Shown piece by piece: positions 15,982 to 25,919 of a stretch of 64,000 nt of DNA. The number at the start of each line of letters is the position of its first letter. The first letter of the stretch is position 1. Position numbers and translations under genes: made by a program. Below the pieces are notes generated by a model. It was not told the DNA's origin. It saw only the letters and a list, made by a program, of their open reading frames with translations, and did not search any database. This stretch comes from Saprospiraceae bacterium UBA7687 (lineage in GTDB: Bacteria; Bacteroidota; Bacteroidia; Chitinophagales; Saprospiraceae), in contig DLGT01000065.1 of NCBI GenBank assembly GCA_002482845.1, positions 42,012-106,011 of the forward strand. The letters run 5' to 3'.

Positions 15982-17220
15982 ATGAAAAGTTTATCAAGTT
16001 TAAGTGCTTTATTATTAGCCGTAATGCTAATCTCTTCTTGCGGTAAGCAAGAGTCCGGTCAGCTTACCGGTGCCCAAAATCGTCCCAAATGGGCAGGCTT
16101 TAATCCATTTGGAATGGTGTACATCCCTTCGGGAACTTTGACTATAGGTCAGAGTGATCAAGATGTTTTTTCTACCTATGCCCAAAGACAAAAAGCAATT
16201 TCCATCTCTGGTTTTTTTATGGATGATACAGAAATCACTAATAATGAGTATCGCCAATTCGTAGAATGGGTGAGAGATTCTGTAGCTCACGAAACATTGG
16301 GCAATAAGATAGAAGATGATTTTGGAAATGAAATTATTGATTGGGAAGTTGAATTGGATTATGAACTAAGTTCAGAAGAACTTGGAGATATGTACTACCA
16401 AGGTGACATGGCATTTGAAGGAAAAAGAGAGCTTGATTATGCATCTTTAAAATTCAAATATCAGTGGATCGACTGGCAAAAAGCAGCTCACGACAAAACG
16501 GCAACCAGGACATCTATTATAAATAAAGATGAAGTAAAAGTTTTCCCAGATACATTATGCTGGATTAGAGATTTTACATTTTCTTATAATGAGCCACATT
16601 CACGTAATTATTTTTGGCACCCAGCTTTTGATGACTATCCTGTAGTGGGTGTGAACTGGAAGCAAGCAACTGCATTCTGCCATTGGAGAACAAAACTTTG
16701 GGATCAGTTTAAAGCTGACGAGCCAAATACAGAAGTTTTCAGATTGCCTTCAGAAGCCGAATGGGAATATGCTGCAAGAGGTGGTCACGATATCTCTCCA
16801 TATCCTTGGGGTGGACCTTACATTAGAAATGCAAAGGGATGTCTTCTAGCTAATTTCAAACCTGGTCGTGGTAATTACCCAGAAGATGGTGGTTTACATA
16901 CAGTAAAAGCTGATGCATACTTCCCTAATGATTATGGTCTTTATTGTATGGCAGGTAATGTGTCAGAATGGACATCATCTGCGTTCCACGAAAATGCATA
17001 TATAAATGAGCATGACCTTAACTCTGATTACAGATATGATGCTAAAGAAGATGATCCAGAAGCTTACAAACGTAAAGTGCTAAGAGGTGGATCATGGAAA
17101 GATATTTCTTATTATTGTCAGACAGGTACGAGAACTTGGGAATTCCAAGATACGACTAAGTCTTATATAGGATTTAGATGTGTTATCACATATCTTGGTA
17201 GATCTATAAATGATTTCTAA
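15982..17220 (+). CDS. gldK: Type IX secretion lipoprotein GldK (PorK)
   Basis: The 412-residue protein has a lipoprotein signal (LLAVMLISSC, Cys20) and a formylglycine-generating-enzyme/sulfatase-modifying fold used structurally: GMVYIPSGTLTIGQSDQD, MDDTEITNNEYRQF, FRLPSEAEWEYAARGG, MAGNVSEWTSS and KVLRGGSWKD. GldK forms the outer-membrane-associated periplasmic ring with GldN and is essential for T9SS and gliding. It is first in gldK-gldL-gldM-gldN, the conserved order. Confidence 0.96.
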   Translation: MKSLSSLSALLLAVMLISSCGKQESGQLTGAQNRPKWAGFNPFGMVYIPSGTLTIGQSDQDVFSTYAQRQKAISISGFFMDDTEITNNEYRQFVEWVRDSVAHETLGNKIEDDFGNEIIDWEVELDYELSSEELGDMYYQGDMAFEGKRELDYASLKFKYQWIDWQKAAHDKTATRTSIINKDEVKVFPDTLCWIRDFTFSYNEPHSRNYFWHPAFDDYPVVGVNWKQATAFCHWRTKLWDQFKADEPNTEVFRLPSEAEWEYAARGGHDISPYPWGGPYIRNAKGCLLANFKPGRGNYPEDGGLHTVKADAYFPNDYGLYCMAGNVSEWTSSAFHENAYINEHDLNSDYRYDAKEDDPEAYKRKVLRGGSWKDISYYCQTGTRTWEFQDTTKSYIGFRCVITYLGRSINDF

Positions 17221-17331
17221 CATTTTTATTAATTCATTTTATTATTTTGGCTAAAGATTGAATGCCTTATTTTAAAGGTATTCAGAAGTATATCAATTTA
17301 TTATTTAACAAATCACAAAATTTAATTCACA

Positions 17332-17916
17332 ATGAGTTTTTTCAAATCACCTTCGTTTAAGTACATTAAAAATTTATTAATAGGTCTTGGTGCTGCCGTT
17401 GTAATGATTGGAGCATTAGGTAAGCTGAACAGTACTTCTTGGGGAGGTATGGCAATCACAGCGGGTCTATTGGTAGAAGCGTTTTTATTTGCAATGTTGG
17501 GTATCCTAGGACCTGAGAAGGATTATTACTGGGAGAAATTATATCCAGGTTTAGATTCTTATGGTTCAAATATTGCACCATTGACAGCTGGAGGTACAGC
17601 TTCACCTGCAAGTAGAGCACTTAATGCTGAAGTAGTAGAAAACAAATTAGGCGGTATGTTGAGCGAGTTACAATCAGTTGCTAAAAGCATGGGTTCACTT
17701 AAGGCTCTTCAAGAAGTTGATTTCTCTCAAACTGGAGAGCAATTAAAAACAATGAATAATTTTTATACTAGAATGAATGAGGCAATGCAGACACTTAATG
17801 CTAGTGTAGAAGATACTAAACAGTATCAAGCACAAATGGCTAGTCTTAGCAAAAACCTTACTTCTTTGAATGCGGTATATGGTAATGTATTGTCTGCATA
17901 TCAGACAAAAGGTTAA
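17332..17916 (+). CDS. gldL: Type IX secretion inner-membrane motor protein GldL
   Basis: The 194-residue protein starts MSFFKSPSFKYIKNLLIGLGAAVVMIGALGKLN, followed by a second membrane segment GGMAITAGLLVEAFLFAMLGILGPEKDYYWEKLYP. Glu49 within the second segment matches the conserved membrane-embedded glutamate needed for the proton-driven GldL-GldM motor. The C-terminal part is a coiled-coil-like cytoplasmic region. It is short compared with some GldL proteins but complete. The gap to gldK is 111 bp and to gldM 46 bp. Confidence 0.96.
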   Translation: MSFFKSPSFKYIKNLLIGLGAAVVMIGALGKLNSTSWGGMAITAGLLVEAFLFAMLGILGPEKDYYWEKLYPGLDSYGSNIAPLTAGGTASPASRALNAEVVENKLGGMLSELQSVAKSMGSLKALQEVDFSQTGEQLKTMNNFYTRMNEAMQTLNASVEDTKQYQAQMASLSKNLTSLNAVYGNVLSAYQTKG

Positions 17917-17962
17917 TCCCACCAATTCAAATTTATTATTTAATCGTATAAAAATTTAAAAT

Positions 17963-19537
17963 ATGTCAATACCTAAGGAACCGCGGCAGTTGATGATCAA
18001 CGTAATGTATCTCGTACTGACTGCGCTATTAGCCTTGAACGTTTCTGCGGAAATTTTCAATGCGTTTGATATGGTAGATAAAGGCTTGATTTCTGCAAAT
18101 GCAACTCTAGATGAATCAAATTCTCAATTGCCTATTCTGATTAAGGAAGCAGCAAAGAAAAAAGAATCATTAGCTACTTATGCGGAAAGAATAGATGGCA
18201 TCACAGCTTTATCTAAGGATGCTACTGCTTACATTAATGGAATCATGGATAAACTAATCGATGAATCTGGAAACCTTAATGGAAGTGTAGATGAAGGAGA
18301 TTATATCGAGTCAGAAGGTGTAAGAGAACTTTTGGGTAAGAGAGATTACGCTGGTACTACCCGTTTGATGGTGGATCAAGGTGTAGGAGAAGAGTTGAAG
18401 GCAAAAATGATGGAGTTCAAGGCTGGCTTCGCAAAAGTTGCTGACCCTGCAGATCAAAAAGATCTAGAATCTAAAATTCCGATTCAAATAGATGATGAAT
18501 CTTGGAAAAAGTCAGTAAACAAGAAGGAGAACTGGGCTGATTTTACTTTTGGTCATATGCCATTGGGAGCTTGTATGCCTATTTTTTCTAAATTTATAAA
18601 TGATATTAAAGCATCTGAAGCAGCAGCTTTGAATTACCTTGCTGGTAAAGTAGGGGTTGGTGGTGCAACAGTAGTTTTGGATAAGTTTACAGTTGTTTCT
18701 GCTCCAAAAAAATCTTATGTAATCAAAGGTGAGCCATTTGAAACGGATGTTTTCCTTTCAGCAGCAGCTGGTGCAGATTCAAAAACGGGTATTTCTATAT
18801 CTGTAAATGGTAGAAGTTTGCCTACAAATGCAGAGGGTGTTGCAAAATATACCGAAACGGCAAATAGTGTGGGTATCAAGAAATATTCTGCTGTTGCAAG
18901 TGTAAAAGATCCTGTGTCAGGAGAAGTGAAATCGTACAAAAGCGAATACGAATACGAAGTAGGTGAAAGATCTGTAACTATTTCTGCATCAAAGATGAAT
19001 GTATTTTACATGGGTGTTGACAACCCTGTAGAAGTTTCTGCAGCTGGTGTGCCTTCTGGGCAGATCAAAGTATCTATGGATGGTGGAGATATTAGCAAAA
19101 ACAGTGATGGAACTTTTAATGTAAAAGTTAATAGTCCTGGAAAAGCTGTTGTTAAAGTATCTGCCCCTGGAGTAAATGCAAGCAAAGAATACAGAGTTAA
19201 GAGAATTCCAGATCCAGTTCCTTTGTTAGGTGGTACCTTACAAGGTGGTGGTATCGGTAATGGTTCTTTCAAAGGACAAACTGCGTTGTTGCCAATACTT
19301 AAAGATTTTGAATTTGATGCTAGATGTAACATGGCTGGTTATACCCTTGTTAGAGTAGCAAAGAGACAAGACCCAGAAGTTGCAGCAAACCAAGGAGCAA
19401 CTTTACAAGGTAACGCTAAAGCAATTCAAGGAAAAGCAAGTCCTGGCGATAAATACGTTTTTCAAGAGATCAAATGTAAATGTCCAGGGGATGCAGCAGC
19501 AAGAAACCTTGGTCAGTTAGTTTTTGATATTCAATAA
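17963..19537 (+). CDS. gldM: Type IX secretion motor/stalk protein GldM
   Basis: The 524-residue protein begins MSIPKEPRQLMINVMYLVLTALLALNVSAEIFNAF, the diagnostic N-terminal membrane helix of GldM with a conserved Arg just before it. The periplasmic part follows the known series of beta domains, for example TVVLDKFTVVSAPKKSYVIKGEPFETDVFLSAAA and SVTISASKMNVFYMGVDNPVEVSAAGVPSGQIKVS. GldM spans the periplasm and transmits motion from GldL to the GldK/N ring. Confidence 0.97.
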   Translation: MSIPKEPRQLMINVMYLVLTALLALNVSAEIFNAFDMVDKGLISANATLDESNSQLPILIKEAAKKKESLATYAERIDGITALSKDATAYINGIMDKLIDESGNLNGSVDEGDYIESEGVRELLGKRDYAGTTRLMVDQGVGEELKAKMMEFKAGFAKVADPADQKDLESKIPIQIDDESWKKSVNKKENWADFTFGHMPLGACMPIFSKFINDIKASEAAALNYLAGKVGVGGATVVLDKFTVVSAPKKSYVIKGEPFETDVFLSAAAGADSKTGISISVNGRSLPTNAEGVAKYTETANSVGIKKYSAVASVKDPVSGEVKSYKSEYEYEVGERSVTISASKMNVFYMGVDNPVEVSAAGVPSGQIKVSMDGGDISKNSDGTFNVKVNSPGKAVVKVSAPGVNASKEYRVKRIPDPVPLLGGTLQGGGIGNGSFKGQTALLPILKDFEFDARCNMAGYTLVRVAKRQDPEVAANQGATLQGNAKAIQGKASPGDKYVFQEIKCKCPGDAAARNLGQLVFDIQ

Positions 19538-19560
19538 TTAATATTTAAATTTTTATTCTA

Positions 19561-20457
19561 ATGAAGACATATCTTAATTATTTTGGGTTAGTATTCATAC
19601 TAATGATGTCAACAGTTTCTTACGCTCAGAATGGGGCAGAAGAGGTAGAAGAAGTTAAAACTGAATCATCTACTCCCGAAGAAGATATTTTTATAGACGA
19701 CTTAGTTCGTAAAAGAATCGTTGTAGAAAATAGATTGATGGCTCCACAGCCAATTCGTGAGGCTGATATTTCTTGGGAAAAAAGAATTCAGAGAGTTATA
19801 GATGCTAGAGAAAAGTTAAATCTAGTGTTTATCAGCGAGGAACTAAATCTTTTTACCACTTTAAAGACAATGATAGGTAATGGTGACATTACAGCATTTG
19901 GCGATGAGTTCTTTAAAAATGTATTACCACCAGCTGAGATTGATGCTAAAATGGTTAAGATGGATACAACAATGGCATTAGATGAGAATACTTATGAAGA
20001 GAAAATTGTTATATCAAAGAACGATGTAAACTGGAGAGACATTGTCCAATACAGAGTTAAAGAAGTTTGGTACTTTGACAAGCAAAGATCTGTGATGGAT
20101 GTTCGTATTTTGGGCATAGCACCAATTTACCAAAGTCCAGCTGATAAGCTTGCGGGTATACCACCTGCACCTATGTTTTGGGTATATTATCCTGAAGCTA
20201 GACTACCTTTGTCTAAATTCAGGGTTTTCAATGAAGAGAATGATATCGCTCCAATGACTTGGGCTGATTTATTTGATCAAAGAGTCTTTACAAGTTACAT
20301 CTACAAACGTTCAAATGTATTAGATTATAGACTTAAAGATTTCTTTGTCGCTCAACCTGATGAAGAAGACAATAGGTCTGGTATAGATTTATTATTACAT
20401 TCAGAGAAAATCAAAAATGAGTTACTCAATTTTGAACATGATCTTTGGGAGTATTAA
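19561..20457 (+). CDS. gldN: Type IX secretion ring protein GldN (PorN)
   Basis: The 298-residue protein has a signal peptide (LVFILMMSTVSYAQ) and then DDLVRKRIVVENRLMAPQPIREADISWEKRIQRVIDAREKLN, the typical GldN opening. Conserved later segments are EVWYFDKQRSVMDVRILGIAPIY and MFWVYYPEARLPLSKFRVFNEEND. GldN pairs with GldK in the periplasmic ring. It starts 23 bp after gldM and is followed by a clear terminator, closing the operon. Confidence 0.96.
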   Translation: MKTYLNYFGLVFILMMSTVSYAQNGAEEVEEVKTESSTPEEDIFIDDLVRKRIVVENRLMAPQPIREADISWEKRIQRVIDAREKLNLVFISEELNLFTTLKTMIGNGDITAFGDEFFKNVLPPAEIDAKMVKMDTTMALDENTYEEKIVISKNDVNWRDIVQYRVKEVWYFDKQRSVMDVRILGIAPIYQSPADKLAGIPPAPMFWVYYPEARLPLSKFRVFNEENDIAPMTWADLFDQRVFTSYIYKRSNVLDYRLKDFFVAQPDEEDNRSGIDLLLHSEKIKNELLNFEHDLWEY

Positions 20458-20475
20458 GATCTAATATAAAAATAA

Positions 20476-20509
20476 GAAGGGAATGGTCATTAGACTGTTC
20501 CCTTTTTTA
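20476..20509 (+). terminator. Terminator of the gld operon
   Basis: AAGGGAA and TTCCCTT arms, extended inward with G-U pairs, are followed by six Ts, about 20 bp after the gldN stop. Confidence 0.85.
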
Positions 20510-20706
20510 TTTTATCTAAATTTTTTCATTTTATATTTCTAACGTATCTTACACACTCAAAGTAAATGAGTCCAGAATTGTTATGGATTTTTTATTATTT
20601 ATTTTGTATACAAGAATTAGATCATAAAAGACATCAATAGGTAAGTCAGATTTTAGTTGATTTTACTTTTTAAACTAAATTTTTACACTAAATATTTTAA
20701 AATTCA

Positions 20707-22236
20707 ATGTCAAATAAAAAAATTAACTCAGCCCTAATTTCTGTTTATTTTAAGGATGGACTCGAAGAGATCATACAGCTTTTACAGAAACAAGGGGTGA
20801 CAATTTATACCACAGGTGGAACACAAACATTTATAGAATCACTAGGGGTATCGGTAGAGAAAGTGGAGGATCTTACTAGTTATCCTTCTATATTAGACGG
20901 TAGGGTAAAAACGCTACACCCCAAAATCTTTGGTGGTATATTGGCTAAAAGAGATGATGACCATTTGAGTCAATTGGAAAAATATGAAATACCAACTATT
21001 GACTTAGTTGTAGTGGATTTATATCCGTTTGAGGAGACAGTTGCGAATACATCAAATGAGGCTGAAATAATTGAAAAAATCGATATAGGCGGTATTTCAT
21101 TAATAAGAGCAGCGGCCAAAAACTTTAATGATGTTGTCGTCATTCCTTCTCAAGCGCAGTATAATGATTTATTAGCCATACTTAAAGATTCGGATGGAGC
21201 GACAACTATTGAACAAAGAAAGTATCTAGCAGGTCAGGCATTTATGGTTTCTTCTCATTATGACACGGCTATATTTAATTATGTAGCTGCTAACAATGTA
21301 AAATCTAAGGTCTTTAAGGAAAGTATTTTGGAAAGTGAAGTTCTGAGATATGGTGAAAATCCGCACCAAAATGCGGCTTTTTATGGAGATCTATCTGAAA
21401 TATTCGAAAAATTATGTGGTAAAGAGTTGTCTTACAATAATTTAGTTGATATCGACGCAGCTTTACAATTAATGGCTGAGTTTAAAGATGAGGAACCAAC
21501 TTTTGCAATTTTAAAACATACAAACCCATGTGGTGTAGCAACCAGAAAAACAATAGCGGAAGCGTGGGATGCCGCCTTAGCTGCGGACCCAATTTCTGCT
21601 TTTGGAGGAATCTTGATATCAAATACTACTGTTGATTTAAAAGCTGCTACAGAAATAGATAAGATATTTTATGAAGTACTAGTAGCAACTGACTTTACAG
21701 ATGAAGCAATAGATTTACTAAAAGCTAAGAAAAATAGGGTTTTATTAAAATTAAAAAAATACCCTGAAGTTAGCAAAATGTATAAAAATCTTTTGAATGG
21801 AGTCATTGTTCAAGATGCTGACAGTAAAACAGAAACGACTACAGATTTTGAAGTGAAAACAAAAAAGTCACCATCATCAGGCGAAATGAATGATCTTGTT
21901 TTTGCATTAAAATGTGCTAAACACTTGAAATCAAATACCATAGTTTTTGTCAGAGATAACCAATTATTGGGAATGGGTTGTGGTCAAACTTCAAGGATAG
22001 ATGCTTGTAGACATGGGATAGAAAAAGCAAAACAATATGGTTTTGACCTTGTGGATGCAGTGATGGCCTCTGATGCTTTTTTCCCGTTCCCTGATTGTGT
22101 TGCTTTAGTAAAACAAGAAGGTATAAATGCTGTAGTCCAACCTGGTGGTTCATTGAAAGATCAGCTTAGCATAGATTACTGTGATGAAAATGGTATGTCT
22201 ATGGTTTTTACAGGTATCAGACACTTTAAACACTAA
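20707..22236 (+). CDS. purH: Bifunctional AICAR formyltransferase / IMP cyclohydrolase
   Basis: The 509-residue protein is full length for PurH. The N-terminal IMP cyclohydrolase (MGS-like) domain shows NSALISVYFKDGLEEII, TTGGTQTFIE, SILDGRVKTLHPKIFGGIL and IDLVVVDLYPFEETV. The C-terminal transformylase domain contains ESEVLRYGENPHQNAAFY, LKHTNPCGVA with the catalytic Lys-His pair, DPISAFGGI and SDAFFPFPDCVAL. It catalyses the last two steps of de novo IMP synthesis. coaX follows after 7 bp. Confidence 0.98.
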   Translation: MSNKKINSALISVYFKDGLEEIIQLLQKQGVTIYTTGGTQTFIESLGVSVEKVEDLTSYPSILDGRVKTLHPKIFGGILAKRDDDHLSQLEKYEIPTIDLVVVDLYPFEETVANTSNEAEIIEKIDIGGISLIRAAAKNFNDVVVIPSQAQYNDLLAILKDSDGATTIEQRKYLAGQAFMVSSHYDTAIFNYVAANNVKSKVFKESILESEVLRYGENPHQNAAFYGDLSEIFEKLCGKELSYNNLVDIDAALQLMAEFKDEEPTFAILKHTNPCGVATRKTIAEAWDAALAADPISAFGGILISNTTVDLKAATEIDKIFYEVLVATDFTDEAIDLLKAKKNRVLLKLKKYPEVSKMYKNLLNGVIVQDADSKTETTTDFEVKTKKSPSSGEMNDLVFALKCAKHLKSNTIVFVRDNQLLGMGCGQTSRIDACRHGIEKAKQYGFDLVDAVMASDAFFPFPDCVALVKQEGINAVVQPGGSLKDQLSIDYCDENGMSMVFTGIRHFKH

Positions 22237-22243
22237 TAGCAAA

Positions 22244-22972
22244 GTGAATTTGGTCATTGATATCGGTAACACTAGAACTAAAATAGCTGTTTTTTCTACT
22301 TCAGAATTAATTCATTTAGATATATTTGATGTATTTGGCGTAATGAAAGCGCGCCAAATCATCAAAATGTTTAATATAAACAAGTGTATTTTATCTAATT
22401 CGGGCAATGTTTCGGATAAATTACTTTTATTATTATCGTCTTTAGATCAATTTATTCATTTTGAAAAGGACACTTCGACCCCAATTATCAATGAAAATGA
22501 AACTAAGGCCACACTAGGAAAAGACAGATTAGCTGGGGCAGTTGGAACCTTGTATTATTACCCAAAAGGACGAACATTAAAGGTTGATCTTGGTACTTGT
22601 ATTACCATGGATTTTGTAAATGAGCATCTTGAGTTTGTCGGAGGTAATATCAGTCCTGGCATCAATATGCGTTTGAAGGCTATGCATCATTTCACAGCTA
22701 AGTTACCACTAGTCCAAGTAGTAGTTAATGAAGGGCTTTTTGGAAAGACAACGACAACTGCTTTGCAAAATGGCGCTGTAAAAGGCGCGTTTTTTGAAAT
22801 TGAATCGTTTATACATAGAGTTAGGGAAGAATTTGGAATTATTAACGTTATTTTAACCGGTGGAGACGCAATTTTATTTGAAAAATACACAAAAAATGAG
22901 ATCTTTGTCGCCCCTAACCTCGTTTTGGAAGGTTTAAACGAAATATTAAAATATAATGCAAATAAAAATTAA
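22244..22972 (+). CDS. coaX: Type III pantothenate kinase
   Basis: I use GTG 22244, which gives the family start VNLVIDIGNTRTKIAVF; the longer frame from 22181 lies inside purH. The 242-residue protein has the ASKHA-fold motifs of CoaX: DIGNTRTK, LGKDRLAGAVG, LKVDLGTCITMDFV, GGNISPGINMR and ILTGGDA. It phosphorylates pantothenate as the first step of CoA synthesis and is insensitive to CoA feedback. Its last 17 bp overlap the next gene. Confidence 0.95.
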   Translation: MNLVIDIGNTRTKIAVFSTSELIHLDIFDVFGVMKARQIIKMFNINKCILSNSGNVSDKLLLLLSSLDQFIHFEKDTSTPIINENETKATLGKDRLAGAVGTLYYYPKGRTLKVDLGTCITMDFVNEHLEFVGGNISPGINMRLKAMHHFTAKLPLVQVVVNEGLFGKTTTTALQNGAVKGAFFEIESFIHRVREEFGIINVILTGGDAILFEKYTKNEIFVAPNLVLEGLNEILKYNANKN

Positions 22973-24296
22973 ATTATTAGTTTTTTGTCTTGCCATCGCT
23001 TGTACGATGTTAGGTCAACAAAATGACAATAGTCCATATTCTAGATTTGGTATTGGAGAAATTTCTGATAACAATTTTAACCATTCTAGGCAGATGGCTG
23101 GACTTGGTGCATCTTATCTCGATGGATACCACATTAATATTGTAAATCCAGCATCATATTCTTTTTTAAATTCCACTGCATTTGATATCGGTCTTTTTGC
23201 AAAAAGAACATGGATAGAAGATTCAAAAACTACAACCAAAATATGGAGTGGTAATTTAGACTATATCTCATTGGCTTTCCCATTAACAAATCCCATCAAT
23301 GAGGTATATGATGGTGTCCAAAATAAATACAAACTTGGTATGGCCATTACATTAATGCCACATTCTACTGTTGGTTATAATATATCTTCATTAGACTCTT
23401 TGGCAGGTATTGGGGTGTTTAATAGAAATTATATAGGCACTGGTGGAACATATAAATTATTATGGGGAAATTCCATCAGATACAAAGACTTTTCTTTTGG
23501 TGTGAATGCAGGTTATCTTTTTGGTAAAATTCAATATGAGAGAAATGCTGTTTATCAAGCATCTGAATTTGCATATAATACTATTTTTTCTAATAATTAT
23601 AATGTAAGTGGGTTCTTGTGGAATGCTGGCCTAATGTATACTAAGGTGTTGAATGCTAAAGAGTTGAAAGAGAATAGAAATTTGCCTTCTAAAAGGATTT
23701 CTTTGGGGCTTCATGCTAATTCTGCAACAGGTTTTAATACTTCTTCCAATATAAATGATAGGCTCTTACAGCAAATTACGTCTTCTGTTTTTAACATAGA
23801 TACTATTAATTCTGTGGTAGATTCTGCGGGTAGTGGTAGATTGCCTGCAGAATTTGGACTTGGTTTGACCTTTTACTCCGGCGAGAAAAGTGCAATAGGG
23901 ATTAATTATTCAACATCTCTATGGTCTCAATATTTTAATGAGGCAGCTGGTGATCTAAAAGGCGAACTGAAGAATGCAAACAAACTATCTATAGGTGGAT
24001 ATTATAGACCAAATTATAAATCCTTTGATAATTTTTTTGAAAGAATATATTACAGATATGGTGCTTATTACAATACAGATCCAAGGGTTGTAGCCAATGA
24101 ACAAATTAAGACTTATGGGGTTACGATGGGATTTGGTATGCCTTTTGTTTTCCAAAGAAAGATTTCACATGTAAATTTAGGATTAAATCTAGGTGTGAGG
24201 GGACAGAACACACCGATATCTGAAAAATTTGTTAAAATTACGCTGGGTGTAACTTTTAACGACGATGAATGGTTTTTAAAGAAGAAGTATTATTAA
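22956..24296 (+). CDS. Outer-membrane protein of the coaX-linked NSPYSRFGIG family
   Basis: The 446-residue protein has a signal peptide (KIKLLVFCLAIACTMLGQ), and the mature chain starts QNDNSPYSRFGIGEISDNNFNHSRQMAGLGASYLDGYHINIVNPASYSF. This is the signature of a conserved Bacteroidota barrel family usually found beside coaX and distantly like FadL-type channels. It ends with strand-like KITLGVTFNDDEWFLKKKYY. The ATG overlaps coaX by 17 bp, so translation is likely coupled. The substrate is unknown. Confidence 0.85.
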   Translation: MQIKIKLLVFCLAIACTMLGQQNDNSPYSRFGIGEISDNNFNHSRQMAGLGASYLDGYHINIVNPASYSFLNSTAFDIGLFAKRTWIEDSKTTTKIWSGNLDYISLAFPLTNPINEVYDGVQNKYKLGMAITLMPHSTVGYNISSLDSLAGIGVFNRNYIGTGGTYKLLWGNSIRYKDFSFGVNAGYLFGKIQYERNAVYQASEFAYNTIFSNNYNVSGFLWNAGLMYTKVLNAKELKENRNLPSKRISLGLHANSATGFNTSSNINDRLLQQITSSVFNIDTINSVVDSAGSGRLPAEFGLGLTFYSGEKSAIGINYSTSLWSQYFNEAAGDLKGELKNANKLSIGGYYRPNYKSFDNFFERIYYRYGAYYNTDPRVVANEQIKTYGVTMGFGMPFVFQRKISHVNLGLNLGVRGQNTPISEKFVKITLGVTFNDDEWFLKKKYY

Positions 24297-24329
24297 ATAA
24301 AACAATTAACAAAATTCATTTACCTTATC

Positions 24330-25745
24330 ATGAAAGTTCAATTATTTATTTGTGCCACCATTGTTTATCTTAGTGCAGCGGTTGTTTCCGTAAATGCACA
24401 ATGTGACACATGGATAGGAAAACCGACCCAATCGGATGCAGAAAATGCTCATACAATTTATAGACAATCTTTAAAATCTAATGAGTTTGAATTAGCCTTT
24501 GAAAACTGGCAAATAGCATATAAACTTGCCCCTGCAGCTGACGGTAATAGAGATTATCATTATACAGATGGTATAGAAATTTATAAACAAAAATTATCTA
24601 ATGCAACTGATGAAAAACTTAAACAAGAATATGGTGAAATCATAATGAGACTTTATGATGAAGCTATCTCTTGCTATAAATCAAAGTCTATTAAAGTAAA
24701 AGGCGATACAGAAGAAGCTTTGAATGATAAATTAGGTTATTTGTACGGCAGAAAAGCATATGATATGTTTTACATTATTAATACGCCGTATGCCCAAACG
24801 ATAGAAGCTCTAGATAATTCAATAAAATATGCAGGTGATAAAGCTGAATATATTATTATGGATCCTTATGGACGTATTATCGTGTGGGAATACAAGGAAG
24901 GAAGAATGCCTAAAGAAAAAGCGGTAGAACTTTATAAAAGATTATCTCAGATTTCTGAATATAACATTGCAAATAATGAAGCATTATCAGCGGGTTACCA
25001 GCAAGCACAAGCATCTATGGATGGTATCTTTGCAGAAATAGAAAAGGAAATATTTGATTGTAATTTCTTTAAGGAAAAACTGATACCTGAATACGAAGAA
25101 AATAGAGATGACCCACAAGTTTTAAAGCGTGTTTTAGCTACTTTGAAATCACAGGGCTGTGCTGAGACTGATTCAGTTATCATTAAATTAGATGCTGAAT
25201 GGAAGGTGTACGCAAAAGAAGAAAATGAAAGATTACAAGCTGAATTTGAAGCAAATAACCCTGCAGCAGCCGCAAAAGCTGCTTATGATGATGGAAAATA
25301 TAATGAGGCAATAAGTAAATATAGACAGGCTATCGCAGATGAGACTGATAGCGACAAAAAGGCGACCATGCTCTTTGCCATTGCATCTATTGAATTTAGA
25401 AAATTAAGCCAATATAGCCAAGCTAGAAACACAGCACTAGCTGCTGCAAAACTTAAGCCAAATTGGGGAAGACCTTATATGCTTATCGGTGATATGTATG
25501 GTAAAACTGCAAGATCTTGCGGTGATTCTTGGAATCAAAGGCTTGCAATTCTAGCGGCGATGGATAAATATAATTATGCTAAGTCTATCGACGGAAGCGT
25601 AGCTGGCGAAGCTAATAGTAGACTTTCTAATTATTATGGTTCATTACCTGATAAAAGTGAAGGATTTATGAGAGGAGCAAGTGAAGGACAAAGTGCTACC
25701 GTAGGATGTTGGATAGGCGAGACCGTTAGACTTCGATTTAAATAA
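24330..25745 (+). CDS. Secreted TPR protein
   Basis: The 471-residue protein has a signal peptide ending VNAQ. An N-terminal helical domain (NAHTIYRQSLKSNEFELAFENWQIAYKLAPAADGNRDYHYTDG) precedes a C-terminal TPR unit (AAYDDGKYNEAISKYRQAIADETDSDKKATMLFAIASIEF), which ends with PYMLIGDMYGKTARSCGDSWNQR...VGCWIGETVRLRF. It starts 33 bp after the barrel gene and shares its operon. The following gene is a clear paralogue over nearly the full length. A periplasmic or outer-membrane scaffold role is inferred from the TPRs; function is unknown. Confidence 0.82.
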   Translation: MKVQLFICATIVYLSAAVVSVNAQCDTWIGKPTQSDAENAHTIYRQSLKSNEFELAFENWQIAYKLAPAADGNRDYHYTDGIEIYKQKLSNATDEKLKQEYGEIIMRLYDEAISCYKSKSIKVKGDTEEALNDKLGYLYGRKAYDMFYIINTPYAQTIEALDNSIKYAGDKAEYIIMDPYGRIIVWEYKEGRMPKEKAVELYKRLSQISEYNIANNEALSAGYQQAQASMDGIFAEIEKEIFDCNFFKEKLIPEYEENRDDPQVLKRVLATLKSQGCAETDSVIIKLDAEWKVYAKEENERLQAEFEANNPAAAAKAAYDDGKYNEAISKYRQAIADETDSDKKATMLFAIASIEFRKLSQYSQARNTALAAAKLKPNWGRPYMLIGDMYGKTARSCGDSWNQRLAILAAMDKYNYAKSIDGSVAGEANSRLSNYYGSLPDKSEGFMRGASEGQSATVGCWIGETVRLRFK

Positions 25746-25763
25746 GTAGATTTTTTTAGATAT

Positions 25764-25797
25764 AAAAAGGGGAACATTCTGTTCCCCTTTTTTTTTG
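25764..25797 (+). terminator. Terminator after first TPR gene
   Basis: AAAAAGGGGAAC and GTTCCCCTTTTT form a perfect stem with a 4-base loop and a long T-run. It separates the purH-coaX-OMP-TPR transcript from the paralogous TPR gene. Confidence 0.95.
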
Positions 25798-25891
25798 GCC
25801 GTAGAGGATAATAAGATCATAAGGTTGGTTACTTTTTATAGTTAAAGCCGTCTTATTTACCATAAAAAGAATAATATCAAATCTAAATGCT

Positions 25892-25899
25892 TAACTTTG
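25892..25899 (+). promoter_or_regulatory. -7 promoter element for the TPR lipoprotein gene
   Basis: TAACTTTG matches TAnnTTTG and lies 20 bp before ATG 25920, just after a strong terminator. Confidence 0.5.
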
Positions 25900-25919
25900 T
25901 TCAAATAATTAATTTTATA